This document shows, one piece after another, positions 13,301 through 27,100 of a stretch of 64,000 nt of DNA (position 1 is its first letter; every line of letters begins with the position of its first letter). Both the position numbers and the translations under genes were made by a program. This stretch comes from Paragordius varius (lineage: Eukaryota > Nematomorpha): contig OZ176051.1 of assembly GCA_964247055.1 (NCBI GenBank), positions 13,206,001 through 13,270,000 on the forward strand, read 5' to 3'. The notes beneath the pieces are model-generated. The model made no database searches, had not been told where the DNA came from, and was given only the letters and a program-made list of their open reading frames with translations.

Positions 13301-16300
13301 CTCGAAAATATATTTTATTTGGCCCGTAAATTTTTTTTGGTGAGTACCACTGGTATATATTATAGGGATTATTACCTAAATTGCTGAAATATCTCATTTG
13401 AAAGTTCTTATTATTTTGCATAATTAAAATTTAATATTAAAAAATCATTTAGGCGCCCCTAAATAACGGCGCCCGGGGGATGATGCACCCCCTTGCCCCC
13501 CCCCCCCCCTAGGTACGCCCCTGTGGCCCTGCGTCAAAGAAATTTTTTACACATTTGCGGCAAGTGCTCCATATCAAAAAATGTAATTATTGCGCACTTT
13601 TAAATAAAGTTTTTTTGGTGAAAGCAGGAGGCTACATGCCAACCACTAAAATATATTATAAACCTATACAAAATAAAACAAAATTTTAAAAATTGAATTA
13701 AATGTGGGTTCCTAAACTCCCAAATTTTTTTATCTTTTAAGCTATTTCTCTTAAAATGCCGGGATGGCGCCATAAAATTTGAATATAGGCTATATCAACT
13801 AAAAATATTAAAATGCATAAAATATTTATTTTTAGAAGCGTACTTTGTACTAGTTTGAGGCATGATGCAAACGGTATAAAAACGCTTTTTAGATATTATA
13901 AAAAAATTTTTTGATACAGTTTTATAATGCTAAATATTTCTATCGCACGTTCAGCATCTTCGAAGTTTTCATAATATTTTAAAGCGTTTTAAACTGTTTC
14001 CATTATGGCCAAAAATAGTATGAAGTACGCTTCAACAGAATTTTCTAAAAATTAAATTATAAAAAATTTTGCATTTTTTATAAAATATATTTAGTCGATG
14101 TCAAAACTTAGCGTATTTAATAAAATTATGTTGTGCTCCCATTTTTGAGTTTATTCAAAAAGACTAGCTCATTTTAGAAGAACTCAATGGGGCTTTTGGA
14201 GCTCACATAAAAATTATCTTAAAATATTGTTTTTCTTATATTATATGTAGTATATTATATATTTAAATGCATTTTCCTATCAGAATATAATATTTATATC
14301 AGGGCTTTTGAACCGTTAAGAAAAAAGTGGAACCGGAACCGAGGTAGTTCCTGAACAAATGGAACAGGAACCGCTTTGATAACTTAAAAAATTAGCGGTT
14401 CCGGAAGCGGTTCTTTACATTTAACGGTTCCATTTTCGGTTCTTAACTTTTGATTAAATGATTTTCAAAATTATTATTGTGATAATAAAACCAAAAAATT
14501 AACAGTTATAAATTAAACAATTTATTATAAATTGCCAAATGTATAGCGAAAGAAAAATATGTAGCATAATAAATGAAACAAATTATAAAAATATAATAGG
14601 AAAATGTATATAGTACAAAGGTATAAAATGAGAGTTAAATTAAGTATGGCATCTAAAAAAATCTTTATTTATCTTTAAAAAATTGGACCGAAATTCGCTG
14701 GTAAAACTGCGTCTCAAGTCTGAAAATAGAAAATTAAGGACGAAAAAACTTCTTTCAACGGACACCTCTATATACGAAAATATGTATTATAAATAAACTA
14801 GAGTTATGACTATTAGTTTTTTTAGAACAGCTGAATCGATCAAAATTCATAGAGTATGGGTGATATAATATTATGCTCAGTTGTAGGCTTAAAGTTTGAA
14901 GTGTAATATATAGTGGTACAATCAAATTTAAAAAATATATAAATTTTATGTAAAATGATATAGGGAACCAGTAATTAAAGGGGTGGAACCGGAACCGGAT
15001 TGGTTCCTAAATATTTATGGATAGAACCAAGGTGGTTCCTGACATTTTGGAATCGGTACCGGGGTGGTTCCGGGAGAAGTGGAACCGGAACCGCCTTGGT
15101 TCCATCCCAATGGAACCGGTTCTTGTTAAAACCCAGAAACCTGGTTCCGGTTCCAAGCCCTGATATATACATCATCAGGTTATTTTTTTACCCCCGATTT
15201 TGGACGCGGTGTAATTAATAATTTAATTTTTATCCAAGTTTAATTCTTCTTATTAATGATGCAATACTTTTTATCGATTTCTTTAGTATAATATAATCTT
15301 TTAGAATATGGAAACGGCTTTGCATATGGTATCAAGATTGCCAGATGAAGAAAAATGTGCCGAAATATTGATTAAGAGTGGAGCCAATATTGATGCTTCA
15401 CAACTGGTTTTATTAATATTAGTCTTATTCCAAATGAAATTTAGGGGTTTACACGGAAAGGTTCGACTATTATTTCTAGCAAACGATCTTTTCGGTATTC
15501 AGTATGTTTTCTGTGCTAACCTAATATCGGACATGCAGCATTAAATTTTATTAATTATTTTTTGACTTCATATTCCGTTTTATATTACATCTTATAAAAA
15601 TGTCTAAATAAGGCTATTTCCTCATAATGGCTTTTTGTATTGATTTTCAGAACAATGAAACAGCATTACATCTAGCTGCATTCGGGAATATTAGGATTGT
15701 TAACCTTTTACTACGAGAACAAGTGAATGTGTATGCTATAAATAAGGTAATAATATTTTACTATTGTATACCTATCCAATTGAAAAGACTTGTTCAAAAT
15801 ATTACTAAAATTTGGTGACCATATTTACTAAATTTTGGAAATTGCATTTATTTTTAATTTTTTGCGGACCGCATAAGATATTTCGGCGCTCGTATTGAAA
15901 ACTCCTGTTTCAAAACATGGATAATCAATATCTTCACTAACACTTGTTCTTCCCGGTAAAATCAAAACTTCCTATGAAAATGTATTTTCAAAAATACTCT
16001 TACAAAATCTTAGTTATATTGAAAATAATATAATTTCTCTAAAATTATATATAATAACGATACATTACACTGAAAATTTATATTTATTGCTTTTAAACAG
16101 TATAGATTGCGTGATAAGTGTGAATTAATTTATTAGGCCGATTATTAACGTAACCTATCTTTGAATTCTTAAAGCAGGTCGGTTCTTTATGGCAAAGATG
16201 CCAAACACAAATGGCTTGCAAGTCGCATTTTAAACTCATAAACCGGCCGGATGCTATTAAATAACAAATAACCACAATCCAATTTATTATATATCTATTA

Positions 16301-19300
16301 AATACTCTAAAAAAATAATTCGTCAAACAATCAAAGGTATTGATATTTTTAAGAGGAAATTATATTGATTAATATTTTATTTTACAAATGTAAACAAAAT
16401 ATTTTGGCAAATTATAAATTTCATTTGGTTTTTTATAAATTATATGCAGGCAGCACAGAAGTCGGATGGCCGCCTGCCCTTTTCGTCTTGCAAAAATATC
16501 ATTTAAAGATATTATTGCAACGGTGGTGGCTATATTGATTTCGTATTTTTTAACAGAGAATTATTTTAAATTTAATTTTTTTATATGTCCATTTATCTTT
16601 TTGAAATTATTCTGCTGGATATTTTGCGCGTAAAATACGACCCGCTAAGCCATTTGTTTCGAGAACGTATGTTTTAAAATAATTATTGTGTAATAGGATA
16701 AAGAAACCGCCTTACATTTTGCTGTTATGGCTTGTCATGCTGAGATTGTTAAGACAATTCTCCAAAATGTTTTAGAAAGAGATGGGGAAAGCAAAGCAAA
16801 CCAATATGTTAACTACCCGAATTCTGTAATTTTTATATATTGATTCTATATTTCCACACAATATATATTTTTAAAGGAAGGAGAAACTGTTCTTCACAAA
16901 GCCGCTCAATTAACAACCATTGTCTCTCATTACTTAAATGAAGAAACTGAAATTATAGATACGCTTTTAGCTTATGGAGCCAACTTTAACAAAACTACCA
17001 TTAAAGTAAATACCCACAAAAACTCATAAATTTTGTAATATTCCCTTTTAAAAATCGTGTATAATATTTGTATTTAAATATTGATAGAATTTCATACTAG
17101 TGTCCAAAAAATATTAATTTATAGTTAAGAGAAACGCCCCTACATTACTGTGCTAAAGCCGGAAATTCGGAAGTTCTTGCAATCATGTTACGGAATATAC
17201 CAACTGAAAATATATCAGCCATCGTCAACTTGCAAGATAAAGTTGGATGGACTCCTTTAATGGTTGCAAGCAAATATGGGAGTTTAAGGGCTGTTCAGCT
17301 TTTATTAAAATATCAAGCTCGTGTAGATGTATTTGATGAAGTAATTATAAGTTTTTCGAATGTTTTTATCAAAAATCGGTAGAACTAAGTTAATCTGGTT
17401 ATGATGCATTTTTGTAATCAAGGATACATTAAAATAACAAGGCCAAATTTTTCAAAATCTGTATATCACGTCATAGTCATATGTATGGATAAAATAAAAT
17501 TTTATAATAACTAAAAAAATGCTATAATTTTTATCATATTTTAATTTGCCCTAAACCATAGTAATTTCGTCATATATTTGGTCTCGTCATACATTTCTAA
17601 TAGTGGTTAAAACAAAAGGAATTGACTGCAGTCCTAATGGATCAAACCGGTTTTATAATCAAACCCCACTCTAAACCATACTGTTGTTATTAATAAATTT
17701 AATTTAATTTTTATTTTATTATTTAACTCATTATTCGCATAGTTTTCATCATTGTTAACTTTTTATTTATTACACATCGATACTTATCAAACGTTCTCAT
17801 ATTAGGAAGGTAAAGCTGCTCTCCATCTAGCATGTGAGAACGGTCATGAAGCCATTGTGGATCTTCTAGTGACTAACAAAGCTTATGTGAACGTTAAATC
17901 AAAACTAGGGACCACACCTCTACACTTAATAGCTTTAAATGGTTATGACGCATTAACCAAAAAACTCATAGAGTACGGGGCTAACGTCTCCACCCAAGAT
18001 CTGGTATTATTTCAATCTTATATGGTAATTTAAAAATTCTATGAAATTATAAGATTAAACAAGATAATATTACCGATACCTGATTTATATAAATAACTGT
18101 GAATCGCACATGCCCAATCCATTAAATACAGTTTTGACTTTACACACTAATTTGGATTTATTTTGAATTCTCTTATAACTTTCAGAGATAACTAGGAGTG
18201 TTTCTTTTCTCTTAGTTTTATACAAAAGTTTATTCATCAATTATAGGATAAAAAGACACCCTTACATTTGGCAGCTCAAAACGGGCAAGTGGATGTGTGC
18301 AAAACATTACTCGTATACTCTGCTGACCCTTTTATATATGATTCAAACGGATACGCACCCATACATCTTGGGGCCAAAAATAATTATTGCGATGTTATTG
18401 AGATTTTTCTAAGTCAGTACCCAGATATGTCCACCATACTTACAAAGGTAATTAATATTTATAACCAGAGGCGTAGCTTGCATTTCTGGCGCCCAGTGCA
18501 GAAATCCATGATGGCGCTCTCCTCCCCCTCCATGAAATTGCATTTTTAAATAATAATCAAATATATTATTTGACTTAACACTTCGATTTATGGGGTATAT
18601 AAATACCCCAGATTATTAAGTTGATATTTTTTAATTACTGAAAGAAACGGCAATTAAAATTTATGCTTTTACCTGATATAAAAAAGCCGAAATATCCAAA
18701 TTTTTGAATGGAAAGTTCCATATCAAACTACTTCGATGCCATTTTTTCTTTACAATTTTTGCATATCATGTTTATTTAATTTTCAAGGTAAAATTAAAGC
18801 TAATTTTTCATTTTATCACATCTAACAGATAGAAAATGGGGTTTATTTTGTATTTTTTTTAATTTAGTTAATGACACATGTCACGTTGACAAATATTTAG
18901 CTGAGGTTTTACCTTAAAATAAATGATATCAAGTAGTTGTGAATTTTTATATATATCGGTTTATTAATGCTATATAATGCAAAATGCCATAATTTCAATC
19001 CATGATATATTTTTAGAATTAGTTTAAATAGGCCTGTGGTATTCACTAGCCCAATTTGAATATAGGACTGAAATGAATATGTTGTATCCAAATGTTAAAT
19101 ATCTATTTTTTAAAATAAATTACAATTTTTCCCCTTTAACTATGGCGTCGGTGCATCAGCCCTTCCCCCCCTAGTTACACCACTGTTTAACATCTATAAG
19201 TGCGTATATATATATGGAAAATAAAATTCTTATTGGCGATTATTAATTTATAAAATGTTAAATTAATAATTATCGTTAGTTTAATATGCCTGATCTTTAA

Positions 19301-22300
19301 AATTATTGAAAACTTTAATGATATATAGAAAATCAAAATTTCCTCGCAGAAACGCCATCTTTATGTGAAATATATAACAACCTGATTTACATTAAATGAT
19401 ATCTCATTAGTAGTAACAAGCCGGGATATGTACATAAGAAAACCGGTAATTTATTGAGGAAATTTAATAAAAAAACTATAAATCGTGTATTCAGATCGAA
19501 ACATTCTCAAAATAAAATGTGTTGCAAAGTTTCAACGTTTTAAATTTGTTTAATCAAATTAACTCGTCGTTAAAAAAAAATCTTTGGTCAAATATCTTAG
19601 TTAAAATTAGATAGAAACCAAGCTTAGACGAAAGATATTATATATTTATACCAATTTCATTTAATAAGATATCAATTATCTTCAACTTCAAATAATACAT
19701 TTTTCATAAGGATGGCAATACATGTGCTCATATTGCAGCTATGAAGGGAAACCTTGATGTAATCCGAACACTAATGAAGTATAATCCACATTCGGTTTTG
19801 CAAGTCAATCAAGTATATACGATAAATGTTTTATATTTTTTAAAAAACTCGAATACAAATTTTTAGGAGTTGTCAATTCCTTTGCACTTAGCAGCGCAAG
19901 AAGGACACGTTAACATAGTTAGAATTTTATTAGAAGCTGGCGCAATGCCCACTCAAGAGAATAAAGTAAGTTTTTGTGAATATATTTTAATCGATGCAAC
20001 AATAAATAATATTTGATAATCTATTCTTGTGTAGAATGGATACAATTCCTTACAATTGGCGGCGCAATCTGGGCAAACATCTGTGCTTAAAGCTATATTA
20101 GCCTTTTCACCAGCCATATCTACAGCTGTGAGCTCAAAATCGGGTTTAAACGCTTTGCACGTGGCTGCTAGGTCAGGCAAAATCGAATTTGTTCGAGAAA
20201 TGCTACCAAAAATTCCCGCTAATATTAAATCAGAACTAACGACCGATATAGCCAACCACAATAGAACATCCAAGGATAAAATTGATGTATAACAGCCGCG
20301 TATAGATTACTAAATTAACCAAAAAAAATATTTAAAGCTTTATTAATTTAAAATTAAGATCTTGGAAAATGAGACACGTAAAATACTGTGAATCTACATA
20401 TGAAAAAATATTGCTAAATTAAAATAAATTATTATTTTATTTTTATGAAAACTACTCCTAGAAATTCGATAACCTCCACCTTTTATTTTAAATTAATTGT
20501 TTTTCGAAAAAAATAAAGTTTGGATTGACACCTTTACATTTTGCTGCCCAATATGGACATGAAAGCATCGTGCGATTACTTCTAAATTCTCCTGAAGTGG
20601 AGGTTAATTTACCATCGCAGTTAATGGGCTATATTCCCTTGCATTATGCCGCATTAGGGGGACACACAAGTGTAGCCAGCATTCTTATTTCCAAATCAGC
20701 CCTTCAACTTCAAACTAAGGATAAAAGAGGACGAACACCTCTTCATATTGCTGCTTACAATGGCCAAACGGATATGGTGTCACTTTTACTTAGTCAGGGT
20801 ACCCGAGTGGATAGTCTTGATAACGTATACATTATAACTCTTTTATATATATGACATGCTCACATTTTTATTTTAGAATTCATGGACACCGCTGCATTTT
20901 GCCTCAAAAGCTGGTTACCTGGATATCGTAAAAAAATTAATCCAAGCCAATGCGTATCCACTAGCACAAACGAGTTCTGGTGACATTCCACTCACATTGG
21001 CGCAAGCAAACAATCACATATCCGTGTTTAGCTTTTTAGTCAAAAAAGAACATCCCATTTTTGAATTGCCAATGGAACAAAATTTTATATTTGACATGAT
21101 GGTATGTGGTCGGTTTTACAACAATCGTAACATTGTTGAATATGTGTTAAATTCACCCGCACCCATAGAAGTTGCTGTTATGTTGGCTAAAAGGTTAAAT
21201 GAATTTTGTGCATAATGGTTTAAACATTATAGCATTGGAAAGGATTTTGAACACGGTCATATTCCCCTTTTTTAAAAAATTAAATTGTTTAATTTATCAT
21301 TATGAAAATAATTTTTTTGTTTTTTAACATGATTGCTACAAATAAATTAGATAGTGGAAGAGATCATTTTGTTGTTATATTATATGACCAATGGTTTATT
21401 GTCTTTAGGCCTAGTTGAGCCTAAAAACCCTATATATGAATAGATTTAACGACACAGCTACACGAAACAAAGAAAGGGCACGTGAACTAAATCTAACCGG
21501 AACATATTGTGAAGCCATGGCCTATGAGTTAACATCATTGGCAGTCGAATTGGCTCCTGGTGGAGCGCGCTCGCTATTTCGAGCTTCAGATCATACAGGA
21601 CAACGTCAGCTAATTAATTTAATCCTACAAAACAAACTTAAAACCCTAACTAGTCACCCATCCATACAAATATGGCTTCCCCAGGTATGGGTGGATAGTC
21701 TTGCTGATTGGCCATGGTACTTCTGCTTTTCATAGCCATGCTCATTTTTCCACCCCTTTGGATAAGTTTAAGTTTACCTTGCTGCTATCGTTTGAATCGC
21801 AATCCTATCATTAAAGTATATTCTATTAAAATAATTTCCCAAAACACATGCATATTTTAATGTTGGTGTATAACATCCTGAGTTTAGTTTATATGTTATT
21901 TAGGTTCGCATGTAATATTTTGTTTGCTCCTGTTATCAGTCACTGCCTTTCAAATTTATAAACCATGGCAATCAACTTCGCTTATACCACATTGGAATGA
22001 ATGGCTCCTTTTGCTTTGGATAGTGGGAAATTTTGTTCAAGAAATATTTTCCCGCAACCAGATCATTGGATTAGGTTTAGATAGTCGTTTTAATTAATCT
22101 GTGGGACAGTGAAAAACATTTCCTTTATTACATTTAGGTTGGTTGAAAATCTTAATTTTACTGGTGTGCGGATTAGCTATCTTTGTTCATCTTATCGGAA
22201 TCTTTTTCCAAACAAGATCCAGATTAATGATATTAAGTACGCGAAATATAATTTTTTCTGTTGCCTTGGTCATAGCGCTAATACAATTCTTAGAATTTTT

Positions 22301-24050
22301 AAGGTAATGTAGTTTAAAAAATATTTTCATTTTTTTACACAATTTAGTTATAGGATGTTCAACATATTTTCTACATTTTATACAGTTTTGATGACCTATT
22401 TGGGCCCTGGGCAATTGTCATACGTGAATTAATAAGAGATATGTTAAGATTTCTTATTGTGTTAGCTTTTTTTTTGGCTGGATTTTCTTTTGCATATACA
22501 ACCATTTTCGTGCCCATGGTGCCCTTACAAACCCGTACTAATGCAGCTGGAGAAGGTTGTTTAAATCTGATTTGTAAAATTATATTTTAAACAATATTTT
22601 ACTCTATCTCATTGTTATCAGAATATTTTTTTAATTTGATCAACATGTTTTTCATAATAAACCATATATAATTTAATTTCTTTTAGTACTTCTATTATGA
22701 GTAATGTAATAGGGTTGCGCCTGATCGGTCAGAAACTAATAACCGGTCTTACCGCTTTACGCAATCATTGATGATTAACAGTCATTCTTGCCACAAATTT
22801 CATATATGCTGCAATTAAGCATAATAAATAATGTTAACAGTTTAAATACAATAAATAATTTATCAACAACAAGTAATAAAGATTTCATATTATTATTACC
22901 ATTTTTATTAAATTTTATAACATTAGTGTATATTGATTTGATATGGAATTGATAATATGATTAAAAGTATTTGTGGTTTTATTGGCGGCACAGTCATATG
23001 CATTCGTGACTGTTTAAATGCAGCCGTGTGGGTGTGTTAGATAAAGGTGGCTATAAAAATAATATATGATAAAATGGGCAAAAAGTATTTAAAGGGATTA
23101 AAAAAATTCTTAAATGCTGCATTTAAAAACATACAATCTTGACAAAAATAATGCATTTGTTATATTAATTCTACAGAATTATATAATACCAATTTTCTCA
23201 ACCCCATTCAAAGTTTTGAGGCATTGATTTTTGCACTGTTTGGAGTCCCTACACTCGACAAGTTTACTGTCCAAAATCAAACTCCCGCATACAGCTTTCT
23301 TTGGGCAAAAATAGTTTTTGGAGTATTTTTAATGGTGGCTTTAGTAGTGTTACTCACTTTGCTTATAGCCATGCTAAGTTATACGTATAATACTATACAG
23401 GTATATTAAATCTATATATTTATGAAAATGGATTAATTGTTTTTATTAAAAACCTTCTTTTTTGGCAAACAATCATCTAATTATGATAAATAATAAGACA
23501 TTCTAATTTGCATGACTTAAAAATAATGACGCGAACTTTGCAGGTCTTTAATTAAATATAACAAGATACAATCTGTTAAGCATGATTGATGCATATCCTT
23601 TACCCCTATTGGCTTCTCTGGGGCTGATGAATCAGAAATTCACTTTAGTTATCATATATGACTGGGAGCTTTAGTTATGAATATATGCTGTGAACATTTG
23701 AACAAGGCGGAGTTTCTTATATGGGGCCATGAAAAATGCGAATTCGTAGGCATGCATTAAATTGGTTCGGTGGAGTAATATTTAATTTTGAGAATTTTTA
23801 TTTTCACCAGCACGTTTGTCTTGAGATGATAGGGTGCGGCACGACTGCGTTTATATTGAATTCATAACACTCGAATTATTAAGATGCAAAGTAGCTGGCA
23901 TTGTCGGTTATGATGGCCAAGATTCAAGTTAGCGATATACCTATCAATTCAAATACTAATTAAATGGCTTTTAGTAAATCCATCCTTTAAGGCACTTATA
24001 CTTTCTCCAGTAGTAACCGTTCATTTAAACCTGCAATAAGCCGCTATCAG

Positions 24051-24101
<51 letters not shown>

Positions 24102-27100
24102 GTTTTGGATTGACAGCCTCGCTTTCAACCCATCGCATGCGTTCATTATACATTTCCGTCTTTAACACTGAACTGCAGTTTGGAATTTATTGTCAGCTTA
24201 GTATATATCTATTTATCTGGTGGATTTCTAACTCTAGGTTCTCTTAGTTAGGAAAATGACTAACTTTATTAATCTGTTTCCTAAAATTAATCCTATATTT
24301 GCTCCTGTATTTTTAAGTCATAAGGAGTTTAATTTTGCTAAAGTACGCGTATATGGCCGTAGTATTAATAACGAACGTATCACACTTACACTTCAAATTC
24401 ACCCTCGAACAATTCGAGACCCTAATAAATTATGCGTCTGTTAAGATTAAAAATATATATTTTTTTATTTTTTCAAAAAAAGTATTTGTTTAAAATTATA
24501 ATACTGAAAAAATAATAAGTTAAGCAACAAAGATATTTTATATTAATAATGAGTTATATTAGCCCGAAAACACATAATTTATTTTTAGTGTGAATTTGAA
24601 TTGTTTGAGAGTGAATCTAGGATATGAATTAATCAAGGCTGAATTTGAATTGTAAATGGATTTAAATGATTCCTTGCATGTTGTGAACCTTACTAATTGA
24701 TTCTTTGAAGAAAGCTGGGGTATGTCTAATTATTTTATGTTTTATAATTTCTTCATTTAGCCATTATTGGTTGTAAGAGTCTTGTAACTTTGTTTGAGAT
24801 TCATCACTGATTGTTGCTTCCACGAATCTACGCACATTGAATGCTTTTAATGAGGGAAAAGGACTTGTTCACAACTACCACATCATCATCGTAGTCGCTG
24901 TCGGTTATGAAGTCTAATATTCTTTTTGTCATACATTATATTCATTATATTTATATATAGATTTGGTATAAAAATGTTATCAGTATCTCTTTTTCTCAAT
25001 TAAAAAAAACGCTGTGAAAATCTCAAAATTCCATGATTTATACTTTGCTCAAAATTACTCCAAAATTTTGCCCTATTTATGGTAGTTTTTATAATTTTGG
25101 TAGGAAGGTATAATATTGATTGATTCAAGATATTATAAACACATTTATTAATAGCGGATTCAATGTTATAGGGAATCCGGAATTGTTATCTATAATAAAA
25201 AACTTACCCATTTTACGGATTCTAAATTGGAGAGTTTACGCGCCCATATCTAAATCATTTTGCATATAAATAATTTTAAACATATTTTAATAATGTTTTA
25301 AGTATCTATATTTCGCCATAAATTTTAATGTAGTGTGTGGAAAAAAATTTGCCATTTGATGTGTAATAATTACAAGGTATATGCATATATAAAATGCTAA
25401 AGTCGAATGAAAATCCCGATTCACTTATTATAATATGATATGCAGTATTAGTAGTATACATTGCTAAATTTTCATCAATTATTTTCAGATAGTATATAAA
25501 GCAAAAATTAATCCAATGATCCTATAGTTTTAATAATAATTCTCTTTGCAGCATTTTTGGCAATTATAAGATAATTATTTTTACTGTATATATTTCATAA
25601 CATATTGTCTATACTTCAATTTTGTGAACTGTGTTATCGATAATGAAATAATAATTGGCATGTGTTTTAATGAGTTTGAAAGATCTTTTATAGGGGATGG
25701 TATTATCTAGCATTTATGAAATAATTTAGTGTGAGTGTAATCGAAATTCAATGATACGATTGGATTAGAGACTTGTATAAAGTGATAGCTCCTGAGAGAT
25801 TGTAGTATGTTGAGTGACATTGTTTTGATGGTTGTCCAGATAGCTATTTGCCATACTTATAAATTATTTATCATCACTAATAAGCTTAATAATTTTGACG
25901 GATAATGGCAGTCATAATATATGAATTCAAGAACTATCAACCGATGAAGCTTGACGTAATTTTAGACCAAATTAAGATAAACCTTATAAAAATTATTTTT
26001 TTTCATCTAATAAAATAAATAAGGTAAACTTCTTTATTTATTTTGCTGATATTACATCATATTATTCTAAAACATACTGATTCAGCATAATCCAAAATTT
26101 TTGTTTGTTTATACCTTAATAAACTTATGGTTAGCGAAAAATAACAAATAATTCTTAAGAAGATTATTAGGGATAGTATTCCTAGCGTGATTTGACAGGA
26201 AAGCATCTCTGTTAATTATAACTCTAAAAGCTGTATTTTTTTAAGATATTTATCTAATTATATTTCTTATAGGAGGAATCAGATTTAGAATGGAAATATG
26301 GTAGAGGTCAGCTTATAATCAATACTGAAAAACAACCACCAGCTCCATCCCCTATCAATTTATTCACAAAATTATGGATTTTTTTCAAACTCTTATTCCG
26401 ATACGAATGTTAGTAATTTTAGATCTATTTAGCCTTTAAGGCCAAAATACTAGTTATAATACCAAAAAAGTTTTCTAACAAAGGTTAATAAATTATTCAC
26501 ATGGACTAAACACCGGGCGACGCGTTCATAAATCTAGGGAATATAAAATAAAATCCGGTTGCACAATAGTATCGCCATCCATATTCGTTAAGTAAGCCGT
26601 TCAAAAAAGTAAAATTAAATATGCATTTTTTCAATGATTATACGGAAAATAAGATCGGTAGTCAATTCATAAGTTTGGAAAAATTACCTAAATGAAAAAT
26701 GACTTAACTATGTGCAAATATTTTAATGTTTTTAGTTGGAATATTTTCCTTAACAAAAGAAACGTTTTTGAACGAGGAAGAAAAATTGCAATGTTTTCCA
26801 AGGCGTAAATTGCAACCTGTTGGAGGCGACCTATCTGTTTCTAGTGATATAATGCAACTTGAAAAGGTTTTTCCATTTATAAAATTAATTATGTAGGTAT
26901 TTTACTGAAGTTTTATTTATTTATTTTTAAGTAGAAGTGAATAAATGAAAAAGAAATTTTTTAATAATTTACAATATTTTCTTAGTGGCCACTGTAACAA
27001 GACATGGAAATATAGATGTTTATCAATCATAAGATCGATATATAAAAACTTCAGATACATTTTCGAAATGATAAATCCGGTTTTACTGTTTTTATCCAAA

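Larger units (their letters stand above)
11085..15211. mobile_element. Foldback MITE carrying three nested hAT-like insertions (nompC intron 8)
   Basis: The outer element is a copy of the family at 52684-54437. Shared blocks include GTGCTCCATATCAAAAAATG and a GTGGG(T/C)TCC-AA-CTCCCAAATTTTT segment. Its right end (CCCCCGATTTTGGACGCGGTG then TA) is the inverse of the left end of the other copy (GTGTCCAAAATCGGGG). It has been opened by hAT-like elements at 11186-13523 and 14300-15162. The left boundary lies close to an (AT)n tract and is approximate. Confidence 0.65.
23401..26272. other. nompC intron 25, mostly unassigned
   Basis: Contains an (AT)n microsatellite at 24054-24098 and a MITE at about 24380-24660. 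The stretch 23570-24050 is less AT-rich and non-repetitive to the eye but matches nothing I recognise. No exon is required here, because exon 25 (phase 0) reads directly into the TRP helix of exon 26. Confidence 0.5.

Noticed and set aside
15407-15650. Extra nompC exon between exons 9 and 10, suggested by an open frame continuing to 15544
   Set aside because: The frame past CAACTG-gttttatt loses ankyrin character, and exons 9 and 10 already join in phase with consecutive repeats.
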